A DNA stretch of 64,000 bases from Ochotona curzoniae (taxonomy: Eukaryota > Chordata > Mammalia > Lagomorpha > Ochotonidae). The stretch lies in contig NW_024464918.1 in assembly GCF_017591425.1 (NCBI RefSeq), forward strand, positions 24,704,001-24,768,000, given 5' to 3'. Below, in pieces: positions 1 through 12,576 of this stretch. Every line of letters begins with the position of its first letter. Position 1 is the first letter of the stretch. The notes beneath the pieces are model-generated. The model made no database searches. It was not told where the DNA came from and saw only the letters and a program-made list of their open reading frames with translations. The translations under genes were made by a program, and so were the position numbers.

Positions 1-1690
1 ACTGAGCCAGTGTGCTAGGCCCAGAAATGAAGTATTAAAATCCTATTGTAAGGAATAGTAGTTGATTTCTAAGCTGGAATACAATTAGAAAGATGTTTAT
101 ATCAGCTATATGAACATCAGCAAGCCACTTTGCCTCTCTGAGACTGTTTTCCTCATACATACATTACAAATAAAGAGATCCACTCGGCAGGGCTGATATA
201 AGGATGAGAAATAACGTTCTAAAATTGCTTGATGTGTAACAAATGTTCAATAAGTGATGGGCAATATTACCATATTTATGCTATCATTTCCTCTGCCCGC
301 TGCATCCTTAAATTTCTGCCTATGGGTCTTGGTGAATGGACAGGTACCATATTACTCATTCAGGTTGGAGATGTAACTGGCCCCTTTTGTGAAATCCTAC
401 TTTTCCCTGCTAACAGGAAAATAGAAGAAAGAAAGGGCTCCTTGGAACACACTAATCATACTTGTCTTCTGAGATTGATGATTAGTTCATTTAAAAAATA
501 CATTTCTGTCTTAGAGAATAGCCACATCTTTCAAAGTTTGATGAATGAAGGAAAGGCAACGGACAGACTAGATCATTCAGGCTATTTCAATGTGATATAT
601 CCTAACCAAATTGTTTTTGTTTTTGTTTTTGCTTTTCCATGTAGATAAAATGAGGTCTTGAGGGTGGCTTATCTGTCTGTGTTGCTCAGGTGGATACACA
701 AGCTACAAACCTAGAGACGACATTTAATAAAATTATAAATTAGGATACGGGGTTAGATAAGCACTATGGATAAAGAAATGATGGGCTTCTTTTAGCACCA
801 AATAGAGTAATCAAATGCACCTACCCCCCTTCTTTTTTTTTTTTTTTACTATTTTCTACAAGAACATTTATATCTGCAAGTATGAAGAAAGAAAAAATAT
901 CTGCTCAATGGCAATGATGACTGGAGTTTATACCGAGAGTATTAGTGCTTCAGAATAACCAGTTATCCCCTTCCAAAAAGAAAAAAACAATTCTTTCCCT
1001 GAAAACACACTGGATAATCAGAGTCAACATACTCTTCTCCAAATAACTCCAGTGAAGACTTAAAAAAAAAAAAAAACAGACTTAAGCTAGAACCCTCTTC
1101 TCCATTTCTTACTATCAACTTACTCAAATAACTTTTTCTGTATTTGCAAAAAACAAGTATATCAGGCACTGTAAAGGGACAATAATAAAGCAGACATGAG
1201 TCTTATCCTCAACTGGCCTACTGTGTGGTAGAGCAAAATAAAGGATAGCACTCACTCTGTGTCAAGTAGAGACAACTGACACAAGTAACTGACAATCATT
1301 GTTAAGAAAATGAGGAAAGTTCAATGAGAGAGACAAAGACCTAACCAAAGCCACAGCCATTTTTTAAAACTTTAAGGTACATCCTGCCTAGCAGCACAAA
1401 GTGCCCATTAATAAATTATTGATGGACTGAAGAAAGTGCCACCTGACATCACTTTGCATTGACTGGGCATGGAGTATGAGAAGTACTCATCTAGAATTCA
1501 TTTAGAGCCATTCCAGAGCTGACTCATTAGAGTGCTGATACTTCAGAAATATTTTATATGTGCATAAAAATGTAAGTCCATTGCAGCACTAAACCATACA
1601 GCCAATTTATATTTGATTCCAAGCCAATGAATACTAGGTCATTGGTGTGGTCCTTCCCAGTTCATTGCCATTACTTCCCCAAGACAATTG
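1..1690. other. intergenic, no gene recognised
   Basis: AT-rich non-coding DNA. The short reading frames here (for example around 229-648) show no family resemblance and have no splice or promoter context. T- and A-runs sit near 830-847 and 1061-1076. I recognise no repeat family with confidence. Confidence 0.5.
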
Positions 1691-2149
1691 GTTCAAGATG
1701 GCTGGTGAAACATGTGCAAGTAATAGTGTGGATCCCACAAAAGATCTAGAAAGATACTAGATAGTAGCAAGCAATCTTCACTGCAACAGCTCTGAGTGCT
1801 TCCCCGGAGATAGTTCAAGAAACCTGGATTACCAGACATTTGTTGTCTGGTAGAAACACTTTGACATCTTGAGGGCAATGAAAGTTTTACTGCTGCTTGA
1901 AAAGATATGAGAGATAAACAGAAGACATGTATGGCCCGGGCTATATCAGAACACCAGAAGACTTAAAAAGAAAGAACATCTAAAGTATGCTAATATTTGC
2001 ACATACTCAAGGTCTCATGCTGCAGTGATTTTCTAGGGCTTCCCAGATGACCACCTACGGGAACAGATCCCCATAAAGGGTCTGCCCAGAGTTCAAGGCT
2101 ACAAGTTGGAAGATCCCAAGCACAATTTGTACTTCAGGTATTAAGAAAT

Positions 2150-2340
2150 CCGGGCTTCCCTTCCCTTTTTACCTGGCTCTTCGCCACCCTCCTCCATCTT
2201 GCCCCTTCCCTTGCCCTGGCAGCCCCCATCCTGCCACCATGGCAGGACACGTGTCCTTTCTAGCCTCCTCCCTCTCAACTGTCTCTCCTGTTCCTACCCT
2301 GCTGGAATAAAGGACCTACTAAGCCAAAAAAAAAAAAAAA
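2150..2340 (+). repeat. poly(A)-tailed retrocopy-like segment, parent unknown
   Basis: A pyrimidine-rich, mRNA-like stretch carries an AATAAA hexamer near 2307, followed about 17 nt later by an uninterrupted A-run and then GAAA repeats. That is the layout of an mRNA 3' end copied back into the genome, or of a repeat 3' end. The parent gene or family is not recognised and the 5' limit is unclear. It could also be an LTR fragment. Confidence 0.4.
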
Positions 2341-2664
2341 AGAAAGAAAGAAATTTTGTAATTCAGGGAATCTTGAGGCTTTAAGGAAATTAACTTAGTG
2401 GTTTTTCAAAGCAATTGCCTAACATGAAGGAGATTTAATAAAACACCAGGAGTTACATTTGACTGGTACCAAAGGACAACTCTGTGAGCAATTTTGGTGA
2501 CTTATCATTCTGCAGATAGTCTGCCTGATTGATTGACCGAATATTCACATATTTTGGATGGAAATGGAAAGAAACTCTGAGCTAAGATTTAAGTGCAAAA
2601 AATGACTACTTCCTACACAACAAAACGGTAAGGCTGAATCCTAAATCCAGCATGTTTCTTTAGT

Positions 2665-2965
2665 GAACTAATTAATTTTATTTGAAAGGCAAAAAGACAA
2701 GAAATAGAGAGATCTTCCAGCCACTGGTTCATTTCCCCAAATTCCCACAACAAATGGGGCTGGGAGGAGGCCAAAGCTGGGAGCCCATAATCCCATGCAG
2801 GCCTCTTAAGTAGACAGCAGGGGACTAACTGCTGGAGCCATCATCTTTTGCCTTCAAGGGTGAGCAATAGCAGGAAGTTGGGACCAGAAGTGGCGCCTAT
2901 GCACTATGAAATGGGATGCAGACATCCTAAGCATGATCTTGACCATTACACTAACTTGCCTCTCA
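2665..2965 (-). repeat. CSINE, old copy
   Basis: Reading + it starts with a tATTTGAAAGGCA-type end, runs through gatcttccagccactggttc and a mutated gcgcctatgcactatgaaatgggatg near the head. This is the older CSINE subfamily in antisense orientation, strongly diverged. Confidence 0.7.
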
Positions 2966-2999
2966 AACCCATTTATTTATTAGCTAGGAAAGTGACATA

Positions 3000-4560
3000 A
3001 CCTTTCCCAGGCATGATTTTTCATGAAAATTAAATCAGATAATACATGTTGAATGTGTCATTTATCAGCTATCCCTAAATATTTAACAGACGTAGCTTTT
3101 GCTGTGACTTACACACTGACATGGGTTGATGCCTTTTTACATTCATTTTCTCCAGAAATATTAGAGTTTATTCATTCCATGAGAGCACAGTGTAAAGTCA
3201 CATCAGTAAAACTGGTTAATCCTCGTTTAGTTTCCACAGGAAACAGAGCAGCTGTGTGATGCCCTTTAGAAGGTCAGAGCTTCCTACGGAGAGATGTCTG
3301 GAACGGGTCAAAGAGCACCATATGGTTGTGCTGTACTGTCCATTCTCTGAACAGCACACGTTCTATTTGCCAAATTGCTGGTGTCACCTTCTCCACCTCC
3401 ATAAGCTCAAGCCTTGTTCTTCATCTGTTAGCTGTCACTTGTCTCAGCATGGTCCTTTGTGTACAGGGGAGTTTGGGCTAAAATCTGCATATTTCTTCTT
3501 TTTGCCCTACATGCTTCCATTTGCAGACTTAATTCAATCCCAATGCATCATCATCAATGTGCAAATAACTTCAAATACCCAAATGGTTTTCCCTGATCTT
3601 TTCTCAATTTCCATTTAGTTGTTGTACATCTCCAATGGATTACCAGCACCTCAAACTCAGCCCCAAGCCAAACATCTCTTTGTTACATCCCATATGTTTT
3701 GTTTCACAAAGTTCTCTTCTGTATCAAACCCATCACAGCTCTCCCCTACCACTGTGAAAATCCACCATTTGCCGCCTTCCTTACTATTTGTTGGCTCATC
3801 AAATGATAGCTGAGGATTTACTATGACCTAGGTGAGGCACTAAATGGTAAGTTCTACCTGAAAGTGCTGCCTCTGCTTTCTAGACCAGAGACAGATTTAA
3901 AGACTACCCAAATAAGTCAGGGAGGCAATTTCAAGTAGCGATATTAGCTACGAATAGATGGTATGATAAGACATGTCTTTGAAATTGGAAGAGGCAAAGA
4001 GAGGATGCAAACTGCAAGTCTAGCCCTTTGTAGAAGCAAGCTGAGGGAAGGAGCCAGCTAGGGGAAACTGTAGGAACAGAGTGCTCAGGCAGAGATTGCC
4101 TAGAGCTCAGACAGCTGAGATGACTCTAGGTTTGGTTTGCTCAAGAGACCAAGTAAGCCATCAACGTAGAGACGTGTAGACCAGGATCAAAGTGTAGGTC
4201 CCAGAAATAGGGGCCAAATCACTGGAGGCCTCTGTTACCATAGTAGGAATGTAGATTTCATTTGAGTGTCAATTTCATTACAAAAGGAAGTCACTGGCGA
4301 ATTTAAAGTTATAAACAGTAGGCTCTCAATATGATAAATATAATTAATAATAGGGTACATTAGAAAAGTTACGATTACATTTCAAAAGTTCTCATTCCCT
4401 TTAACATCACATGCTTAATATCTGGCTATGGTTGTTCCTCATTATATTTATATATTATGTCATGACTTCATGCCCCTAAAACATATACTATTAAAAATTG
4501 TCAAGGTACAAGAATGAAATTTTAGGAGAAAAGAAGTGATGTTTCATAATTTACTTATGC
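3000..4560. other. intergenic, old degenerate repeats only
   Basis: No coding sequence is supported. The 3053-3813 reading frames lie in L2-like or unique sequence and have no recognisable domain. The 3880-4300 part looks like an old, decayed mammalian repeat that I cannot name. Confidence 0.4.
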
Positions 4561-4564
4561 ATTT

Positions 4565-4830
4565 TCTTAAAATATGTATTTATTTGAAAGGCTGTTACAC
4601 ATAGAGAGGAGGGCAGACAAAGGAGGGAGAAATCTTCCATCTGTTGGTTCACTTGCTAAAATGGCCACAATCAGCACAAGTGGGGCAGACTGAAGCCATG
4701 AGTCAGGAGCTTTTTATGGTCTCCCACTTGGGTGCAGGGATACAAGCCCTCCAGCCACCCTCCACTTTTTTTCCCAGGCACATTAACAGGGAAGTGGAAC
4801 AGCTGGATGTCAAACTGGGTAAGGAGGTTG
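4565..4830 (-). repeat. CSINE, old copy, truncated
   Basis: TATTTATTTGAAAGGCTG start, then atcttccatctgttggttcac and the conserved ccaggcacattaacaggga block, ending before the tRNA-like head. Older subfamily, antisense. The reading frames at 4644-4920 are translations of it. Confidence 0.75.
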
Positions 4831-4924
4831 GAGAAAATCTGGAGATATAGGAGGGAAAGTTACTGTATGTACCAGCCAATGCTCTCCCTCTTTTCAGACG
4901 TTTTTGTCCAGTTCATTTAACATG

Positions 4925-5050
4925 CAGACACTATCATCTTCTAAAAATGCATCCTTTTCCCAAGCATCTTTCTTGGTTTCCCATTGCTTATAAACTAAAA
5001 TCCAAAGTCCTTGGTATAGATTCACAGCCTTATGCAATATGGCCTCATCT
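4925..5050 (+). repeat. L2-like LINE fragment
   Basis: The passage around 4968-5045 (gtttcccattgcttataaactaaaatccaaagtcc...ttatgcaatatggcctcat) follows the well-known L2 3' end wording of a cut 'ggcttcccattgcc...aaagtccaaactcctt' pattern. Diverged, so limits are approximate. Confidence 0.5.
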
Positions 5051-6145
5051 GCATAGGAAATACATGCAAATAAGTTTATATGGCAAGGATTAATAGTTAC
5101 AAGCAGTTCAACATGTTCTGTATTAAATTATTTTAGAAGCAGTAATTCATAGAAAGTGATGCTTTCGATGTGTGAGGGATCGACATTCACAGCTTTTTAA
5201 TTGTTTTTTAAATCCTAAAGATCCTGCCATAAATGAATGGACCACAATGCATCAACCATGCTCTAACTTCCAAGGCAAGAAACAGGAAAGCTGTAAAAAC
5301 TAAAAAAATCAAGTAGTAGCTTCGGACACAAATAAATAACATAAATTAATCTTATTACAGCCTTTGAGTTCATCTATTTTCTATGTCATCTCCAAATACA
5401 ATATAATGAAAGTAATACTGCTAAACTTAATGACAAAGCCAACTAGATAAACAACTTGACACTGAAAAAAATCATGCATCCGATTGAACGTAAGATTTCC
5501 CTCCTATTCTGTCTTAAGTAAACATTTCTTGGAAACTGAGAATTCATGGCTAGATTATCAAACCAGATGTAGGAAGTTTCCTGTCAACTTCCACAGAGAC
5601 ACAAGGGGGCAGTGTTATCCCAGTCTCTTGCATCAACTTGAGGCCCTGAAGAAAAAACAGAAAAATTAGCAGAATAACACTGCTCATTGGCCCATGCTAG
5701 CTTCCTTCTACTTACCAAATCTCAAGCCCTTAAAGGCAGCAACAAAATCCCCTCTGATAGAGCTTGCCAAAACTTTTTGGGCTGCTCTATTTTTAGTATG
5801 GCCTCAAGAAACTCAGGCTCATCTCAGCCTTATTGCTAGTTACTATTTTTCCTATTGCAGAATGGATGATGAAAAAAATTCATCTGTGTTGACCATATTT
5901 AAAAAAAAAACCCTACACTTAAAACGGTATCACTGGTTGGAGGCCCTAAAGTTTCCCTCTACTGCTACAAAAATGAATGTGTACAATCAGATACCAGTCA
6001 CTCACTCAAAAACATCTACTTACAGAATCTTATATACAGATAAATGACAAGGAAAGCAGGCTAACAGGGAAATTCAGAGATAGGTCCACAGAGGGAGACT
6101 AGTAAGTATTCTCCCAGGAAAGGTAAACATGTTTTTGTTTGCTTA
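5050..6145. other. intergenic, nothing recognised
   Basis: AT-rich unique sequence. The 117-codon frame at 5694-6047 has no recognisable motif, no repeat match that I can name and no splice-site context supporting an exon. Confidence 0.4.
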
Positions 6146-6149
6146 ATTA

Positions 6150-6183
6150 ATTGACACTGTATTTGAAATCAGATATGTGTATG

Positions 6184-6238
<55 letters not shown>

Positions 6239-6455
6239 TGATACAGACTAAGGAAGATCTTCCATCTCCTGGTTTCCTACCCCAAACTCACCCAAGCAGC
6301 TGGGGTTAGACCAAAGCAATCCTGGTCTCCCACGTGGGTGGCAGGGACTCAAGCGCTTGAGCCATCACCTGCTACCTCCATGGAGGCAGAAAGCTGGGAC
6401 TACAAGCAGAGCGGAGACACATCCCATCTGGGATACAGATGCCATGAACAGCATT
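6150..6455 (-). repeat. CSINE, old copy carrying a CA microsatellite
   Basis: Degraded TATTTGAAA start, then a long CA run replacing the purine-rich 3' part, then ggaagatcttccatctcctggtt and the gctgggactacaagcagagcgg block. Old CSINE, antisense. Confidence 0.65.
6190..6235. repeat. (CA)n microsatellite
   Basis: About 23 uninterrupted CA units, preceded by a short GC/GT alternation. It sits inside the 3' region of an old CSINE, so it probably grew from the SINE's own simple-sequence tail region. Confidence 0.95.
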
Positions 6456-6464
6456 GTTTCTTTT

Positions 6465-6775
6465 TGCTTAAGATGTATTTACTTATTTGAATCTCACAGT
6501 TACAAAGAGAGATATATCCAACTGCTTGCTCACTTCCCAACTGGCCACAGTGGTAAGGACCGAGCCCAGTTGCAGGAGGCCAGGAACTTCATCCATGTCT
6601 TCTCCATGGGTGGCAGGTACCCAAATACTTAAGCCACCTTCTGCTTCTTTTCTCAGGCCTATAGCAGCAAGCTGATTTGGAAGTGGATCAGCTGGGGCAC
6701 CAAATACTGCCCATATAGGATGCTGGTCTCACAGTCAGCAACTTTACCAGCTAGGCCACAATGCCAGAACCCCAC
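6465..6775 (-). repeat. CSINE, old copy
   Basis: AAGATGTATTTACTTATTTGAA start, actgcttgctcacttcccaactggccaca middle, and gctaggccacaatgccagaaccc at the tRNA-like head. Nearly full-length, older subfamily, directly abutting the previous CSINE in the same orientation. Confidence 0.8.
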
Positions 6776-7357
6776 ATACATACACTGACCTCCCCACCAA
6801 AAAAAAAAAAAAATCTTAATTGCTGCAACAAATCTTGACCCCAGATAAAAGTTCTTAAAGGAATATAAGGAAGAACTCATTTGTCTGTGTTCAGGGTGCA
6901 AATTGGGAGGGTGGGAGACAATTTAGAGGATATGACTGCAATTTCACCTCCAAAGACAGGAGGAATCTTTAAAAAAAAAAAGAAGACAAAGGTTCTATTT
7001 GGGGACTTTTTTAAAAGGTGAAAAAGGTATGCATGCAATGTGTGTCAGCAGGGGTGTAGGAATTGGGACAGGAACAGTAAATTCTTCAGTGCAGCAGGTT
7101 GAAAAGTCACCAGTGAAGGAGCATCTCAGCAGGTGCAGAGGAGTCCGAGCATCATTCTGTACCAAGCAGTCATTGTGAATTTCTCACTGTGACTCCTACA
7201 AGGCGATCCTGAGTCCGTCTATACTTTCCTCAGCGTATTTCTAACTTCTCAGAGAACAGATCTGCAGCAGGAACTTCCACTCCACAGGTCCAGTATGGGA
7301 TGTGGCTTTGACATCAAAGATCTAATCATTTCAGCTTTTACAGGTTTTAAAACACTT

Positions 7358-7687
7358 TAAAAAAAAGATTTATTTATTTTTATTGGAAAGGCAGATATAC
7401 AGAGAGGAGGAGGGACAGAGAGGAAGATCTGCCATCCAATGGTTCACTCCCCAAGTGACCACAATGGCCGGTGCTGCACCGATCTAAAGTCAGTATCCAG
7501 GAGCTCTTCCAGGTCTCCCACGCGGGTTCAGGGTCCCAAGGCTTTGGGCCATCCTCGACTGCTTTCCCGGGCCACCAGCAGGGAGCTGGATGGCAAGAAG
7601 GACTGCCGGGATTAGAACCAGCAACAATATGGGATCCCGGCGAGTGCAAGGCGAGGACTTTAACCACTATGCTATCACACTGGACCC
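7358..7687 (-). repeat. CSINE, young copy
   Basis: AAAGATTTATTTATTTTTATTGGAAAGGCAG start through to ctatcacactggaccc. Likely target-site duplication TAAAACACTTT (left) against TAAAACATTTTT (right). The two overlapping frames at 7380-7803 are translations of this SINE on either strand. Confidence 0.9.
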
Positions 7688-7844
7688 TAAAACATTTTTG
7701 TTATGTTACAATGAGTCAAACCACCACTTGGAATCCCTGCATCCCACAACAGAGAGGCAGTTTTAGTACTGACTCCTGTGCTTCCAATACAACTTCTTCC
7801 TAATGTGTCTGAAAGGTAATATGTGATGGATCGAAGAGCTGCCT

Positions 7845-8003
7845 CCCAGACGACCCACACGGGAGATCAGAACGCAGTTACTGGCTCATGGTTTTAGTTT
7901 GGCCCAGTCCAAGCTGTTGGTATTTAGATGTGAACCAGATGGAATGAAAGATATTTCTTTCTCACTCTCTGCCTTTCAAACAGAATAAAAATGAAAGATA
8001 AAC
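7845..8003 (+). repeat. CSINE 3' part, old, sense
   Basis: Begins at gacccacacgggaga, continues with the tactggctcatggttt block and ends tctctgcctttcaaacagaataaaaatgaaagat. The tRNA-like head is missing. Confidence 0.6.
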
Positions 8004-8164
8004 ACTATTTAAAAAGATTTTCCCTTTCCACCTCAAACATGGAATAAAGGGAAATAAGGGGGAGGGTTTCTTTATGACTGTTTATCAAAATGAAAGCAGG
8101 CATACAATCAATGCTTCACTTGTTGCAGCAATCAGTGTTCACTCGGAGCAGGGACTGAAGATGT

Positions 8165-8345
8165 CTTGTGTATGTCACCCATTCATTCAGTGTATATTTT
8201 TTAATATCTTCCATATTCCAAGCATTGCTATTAAACATTAAGGATATATGATGACACAAAACAGCCAACCTCTGCCCTCCTAAAGTTTATATGCAAAACA
8301 AAAATGAATAAAACTATCAAATATCAATGGCAATAAACTTGAGGG
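8165..8345 (+). repeat. L2-like LINE fragment
   Basis: cattcattcagtgtatatttttt...ccaagcattgctattaaacattaaggatatatgatgacacaaaacagccaacctctgccct follows the typical L2 3' wording (feeding into 'ctgccct...aagtttat'). Diverged. Confidence 0.45.
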
Positions 8346-8559
8346 AATGGAAATAAAGTTAGTTGATTATTAATTATTACATTGCAGGACAGAGGGAACA
8401 GTAACATGGGGAGGGGGAAATTTGTGATTTTTAGTAGTTTAAGCTAAAATAACTTTTGTCTATTCAGGTGCTACAGTACAAAGAGAAACTTTCATTCATT
8501 AATCAATAATGATAGAAATAGAATAGATACCAATTAATAAATGGTCAATATTTAGTGAC

Positions 8560-8790
8560 TAACATGCTATTTTATTTCTTCTTCAAATTAAACCAATAAA
8601 ACTTTTAAGTGCCAAGGAATGTAAGGCACTAAATGAAAGAGACATGATAGAGAGAGAGAGAGAGAGAGAGACAAACCAAAGACTTAGACAAGCACCTTGC
8701 CCAAGTAGTCCTACACATGAGTTCAGAACATGAATTTCAATGCAGACAGTCTGACTCTGAGGGCTGCACTCTTAACCCAGACACCGGAGT
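8560..8790 (-). repeat. MIR
   Basis: caccttgcccaagtagtc...cagacagtctgactctgagggctgcactcttaaccc matches the MIR core and flank in antisense (cttgcccaaggtcacac...tctgactcc...ctcttaacc). A GA microsatellite has grown inside it. Confidence 0.65.
8649..8671. repeat. (GA)n microsatellite
   Basis: Eleven AG units without interruption, inside an old MIR. Confidence 0.9.
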
Positions 8791-8799
8791 GGGATACAG

Positions 8800-10310
8800 A
8801 GATTAATAAGCCATAAACTCTGCCTTGGAACTGCTCATAGCCTAATATGAGGCAGCTTTGTAAACAAATAATTCCAGGGCAGCGATATAAACTGTAATAG
8901 AGTTAAAGAGACTCAGAGGAAACTGTGGGTGGGTGAGGGAGTCATCAAAATGCAGACGTATCCGTTTGTGTTTATGTAATTCATTGCTCTCTCTGGGCCT
9001 GGCTACCCATACCAATCTGCAGTTCCTCCTAAAGCCTCTTTCCGGTGGATTTCCCCTGTCTGTCTTCACAGGTTGTGGTTTACCAGCTTCATTCTGCACG
9101 CAAGAAGTGGTTCTGACACAGAGCCATATAAAAATCTTTACAAACACGATTGGGAAGGCAGAAAAATAACTGAATCAAAATCTACCTTAACTCTGCTGTT
9201 AAAAGGATGAGGCATGTATCTGTATGAATTAAAAGGAGATAACCATAACAGGTTCCAATGCACGATGCTAAAGGAAAGACATTAATGTCTCACGTGACAA
9301 AACTCAAGTCCATTTGCATTGTAACATAATGTGACTGACAAGCTATTTGGAAGTAGAGCTGTGTCCCATGGGGATCCTTATTTCCCACCCCAACTGTGTT
9401 AAAACATGAGCTTCCAACCTCAAATCACAAATGGACTCCACAGTCAATGTATTACCTAAAGTTACGTGGAAAACCCCTTCTAGGTGCTGAGCACTTTCCA
9501 CAGATTCCAAAACATTCATCCCAATTTTACATCACTAAGATCCATTTTATGAACACTTTCAGAACAGTTACTTCAGTAGATTTAAGCAGTTTATAGTCTG
9601 ATAAAATTCAGAAGATGCAGGAAATCTAAGTGAATTCTTTCATATCCCTGTTATATCTCATCTTTATCAAAGTGTTTACAAAGTAATGGTGTCATTCAGG
9701 TCACTACACATCTGGACTCCAAACAACTGTAGGGCTTGCTGTTGATTATGGTGCACCTAGTTGGTACTTTTATCTTGATTTTTGAACTTTTGTGTAAGAT
9801 TAGTTCTTTGAAGCAATTTTTGTTTGGTGTTGGTTTTCAACGTGTCAGTGTGGTGGAACAGTTACGCATTTTTGATTGGGAAGGAACATATCAAGTCATT
9901 CACAGAGTATTTTCAAATTGTACATGTCACCCCACCACCCAATCCTTTTCCATCTCTTGTTCTATTCCAGTCCTAATTATTCATATCTCAATTATTTATC
10001 TGTTGATGCTTCCTCTTCAGGTATATTTGGAAGACTTAGGCATGCCGGTTTCAATATAATTTTAGTTAATTGCCTGTGATAAATTTGTTCACTAGTCTTT
10101 GAAGAGTTTTAGACAATAGTGGATCATTATCTACTATCTTACTGATGCTTTCTAATAATAAGTTACCAGGTTGGAAGGTTGGACCTCCTTACTGTTGGCC
10201 TGGGCATTCTTTGGTTAAACAGTGTTTAGGAGTTGCGGGGTGGGGTGGGGGGACTTTATGACTATAAAAGCCACCTGCAGGTATATAATTAACTCCATCC
10301 GAAAATTAAC
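8800..10310. other. intergenic, no gene recognised
   Basis: The 8810-8910 part has L2-like wording. The overlapping frames at 8842-9169 lie on opposite strands and neither resembles a known protein. The 107-codon frame at 9736-10059 is hydrophobic only through T-richness. A G-run lies near 10230-10252. Confidence 0.4.
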
Positions 10311-10311
10311 T

Positions 10312-10627
10312 ATTTTTTAAGATTTACTTATTTTTATTGGGAAGGCAGATTTACAGAGAAGGAGATACAGAAAGATATTCTATCCACTGGTTCACTCCCC
10401 AAGCAACTGCAATGGCTGGAGCTGAGTTGATTTGAAGCAAGGAGCCAAGAGCCTCCTCTAGATCTCCCATGTGGATGCAGGGTCCTAAAGCATGAGTCAT
10501 CTTCTATTGCTTTCTCAGGCAGATAGCTGGATAGGAAGGAGAGCATCCGGAACATGAACAGGTGCCCATATACAATCCCAGCACATGCAAGGCAGGGATT
10601 TAGACACTGAGCCATCATGCCAGGCCC
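10312..10627 (-). repeat. CSINE, intermediate-age copy
   Basis: TTTTTAAGATTTACTTATTTTTATTGGGAAGGCAG start, gatctcccatgtggatgcagggtcc middle, gagccatcatgccaggcccc end. TATTGGAAAGGC-type subfamily with many substitutions. The 94-codon minus frame over it is spurious. Confidence 0.88.
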
Positions 10628-10896
10628 CTGAAAATGAGCTGTTTCGCTGATTGTCTTACATGCCTTCTATTTAAAGACACAAGAAAAGTTTAAGATGAGG
10701 ATTTGGCCTCAGTAAATTCGAGGTATAGAAAAAAAAATCTATTATTATTTCCAAAATACTACCAAAGGACAATCTGCAGAGAAGGATCACATCAAAAGAA
10801 AAACCCAGAAGACATCTAAGTTATGGACAAGTTCATTATCAACCAGAGCATTTGCTTAGCCATTTCGAAGAAGCCTTGCTATTATAAGAGAAAATT

Positions 10897-10898
10897 AA

Positions 10899-10934
<36 letters not shown>

Positions 10935-10937
10935 AAA
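10897..10937. repeat. (GAAA)n microsatellite
   Basis: About nine GAAA tetramers. Confidence 0.9.
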
Positions 10938-10939
10938 GC

Positions 10940-12030
10940 CACCAAATAACAAAAGCTCTAGTGCCTGCAGCTTATCCGAGCCTCTTGCCAACCCCAGTGA
11001 AAAACAACTCTAGATGATTTCTCAGTCTCCCTGTATGTACAAGCTAGACTCAGAAGTAAGAGTGCTGCCTACTAAACCAACCACATCCACTTCCGTTGGG
11101 GCTGGAAGACAGGTTACTGCAGCAATGACTTGTGCAAATATCTCTTCGTGTAATCACAAGCTGAAGCATTTTGCTAGCAAAAATACTCTAAGCAGGGCTG
11201 CTGGCTGGTTCAAAAAAGTCTCCTCAAACATACCGCACAACTAAGAAACATCTGGAACTTTTAGAATAGCTTTCACATTTTAAAACAAAAAATTGGTATA
11301 GGTTTAACTAATAACCTAACTCTTCAGGTATATGAAGCAATCCAAGGATCAACCATCAAAGAAAAAATTTCATTAAGCAAATGAACAATTAAAGCAATTA
11401 AATGCTGTGATGCTTAGGACAATAATGGTTGAGTAAAGATATTTCCTTCTCACATCTACCCCTATATGGGCCAAACTAACACTACAGTAGGAGAAAAAAA
11501 AAAAAAAAGGACCACAAGTGACATTTATACCTATAAGAAAAAATAATCTCTCTCTTCTCGCCTCATTATCTCGCCCTCCCCATTTCATCAGTCCTTTGAA
11601 CTTTAAAAGTTTTATGTAAAGAAGCATTAACATCACAGTTGCTATTACAGAATTTAGGATAAATTTGTGTTTTTCAATCTGTTCTTGTTTGATAAAAGAG
11701 GAAAATGTCAAAAATGAGATAAAAATGAAGACCAAAAACACTGAAATGAAGTGTTCAGTATGCATTGTAACTATTACGGCAACAAAGAGCTAGGATAATG
11801 AATTATGTCATTGATAGGTAGAAAACTGTAATAATTGGGCTGGGATATCTACAGTTAATAGTCTGGAAAAAATAGTCTACAAAATAAATATGATTTTTCA
11901 GATCTCTCAAACACATAAGAATGTCTATGTCCTAAGAGCTAGTCTTTTATGTTTATGTGAACATGAAATTTAAGAACTGGAAAGTCCTAAGGAGTCCTTT
12001 GAATATTTTATCAGTTTTTGTTTAAACCGT
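10940..12030. other. intergenic, no gene recognised
   Basis: The minus-strand 130-codon frame at 11373-11765 encodes a poly-F/hydrophobic product caused by A-runs on the + strand. It has no splice sites or known-family pattern. An A-run lies at 11493-11508. Confidence 0.4.
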
Positions 12031-12034
12031 ATGT

Positions 12035-12190
12035 CTGCCCCAATGACACTGTGAACCCTGTGAGGGAAGGAATCAGTTCTAACTATCTTGCTCACTATAG
12101 CCCATTTCCAGCTTCTGGCACAATTCCTTCAACAGCTGTTTATTGAAAACCCATTCCAGGCTAGATAATGTGCCAGAGGGTCAATAACCC
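12035..12190 (+). repeat. L2 LINE 3' end
   Basis: Wording of the L2 3' terminus: actgtgaaccctgtgagggaaggaat...ttctggcacaattccttcaacagctgtttattgaa. Diverged but co-linear. Confidence 0.6.
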
Positions 12191-12576
12191 TTGTTCCACT
12201 TTCTTTTTTTTTACGTTTTTTGGCCTAGGAAATCAGGTCCAAGTAGAGAAAAATGGTTTATATCATGCATCTAGTGGAATAAATCGCTTTAGAAGTCAGA
12301 GACCTCCCTCTCACCCACTCCCTGACATTGCAGGTGACCCCTGACTTACTTCCAATTTGTGTGAAAGTTGCCATTTTGTGTGGGTTTTATTATACTGTAT
12401 TAAAGAGTGGCATCCTCGAAAAGAAGGTATCAGAATATCCTACCTTCACCATTTTTGATGATCAACATGCATTGGTTTTGATACTTAGTCTCATTGTGTG
12501 GAAGAGAAAATATGGACGCAACGAAGACAGTTTGGTTGGTCCTTGCTTAAACAAACTGGTTAAAAGTTCATTTTAG

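Noticed and set aside
9736..10079. Possible endogenous retrovirus fragment
   Set aside because: T-rich frames with no recognisable retroviral motif, no LTR pair and no primer-binding site visible.
11373..11765. 130-codon hydrophobic minus-strand frame as a membrane protein
   Set aside because: Phe/Ile-rich because of A-rich + strand; no start context, splice sites or family pattern.
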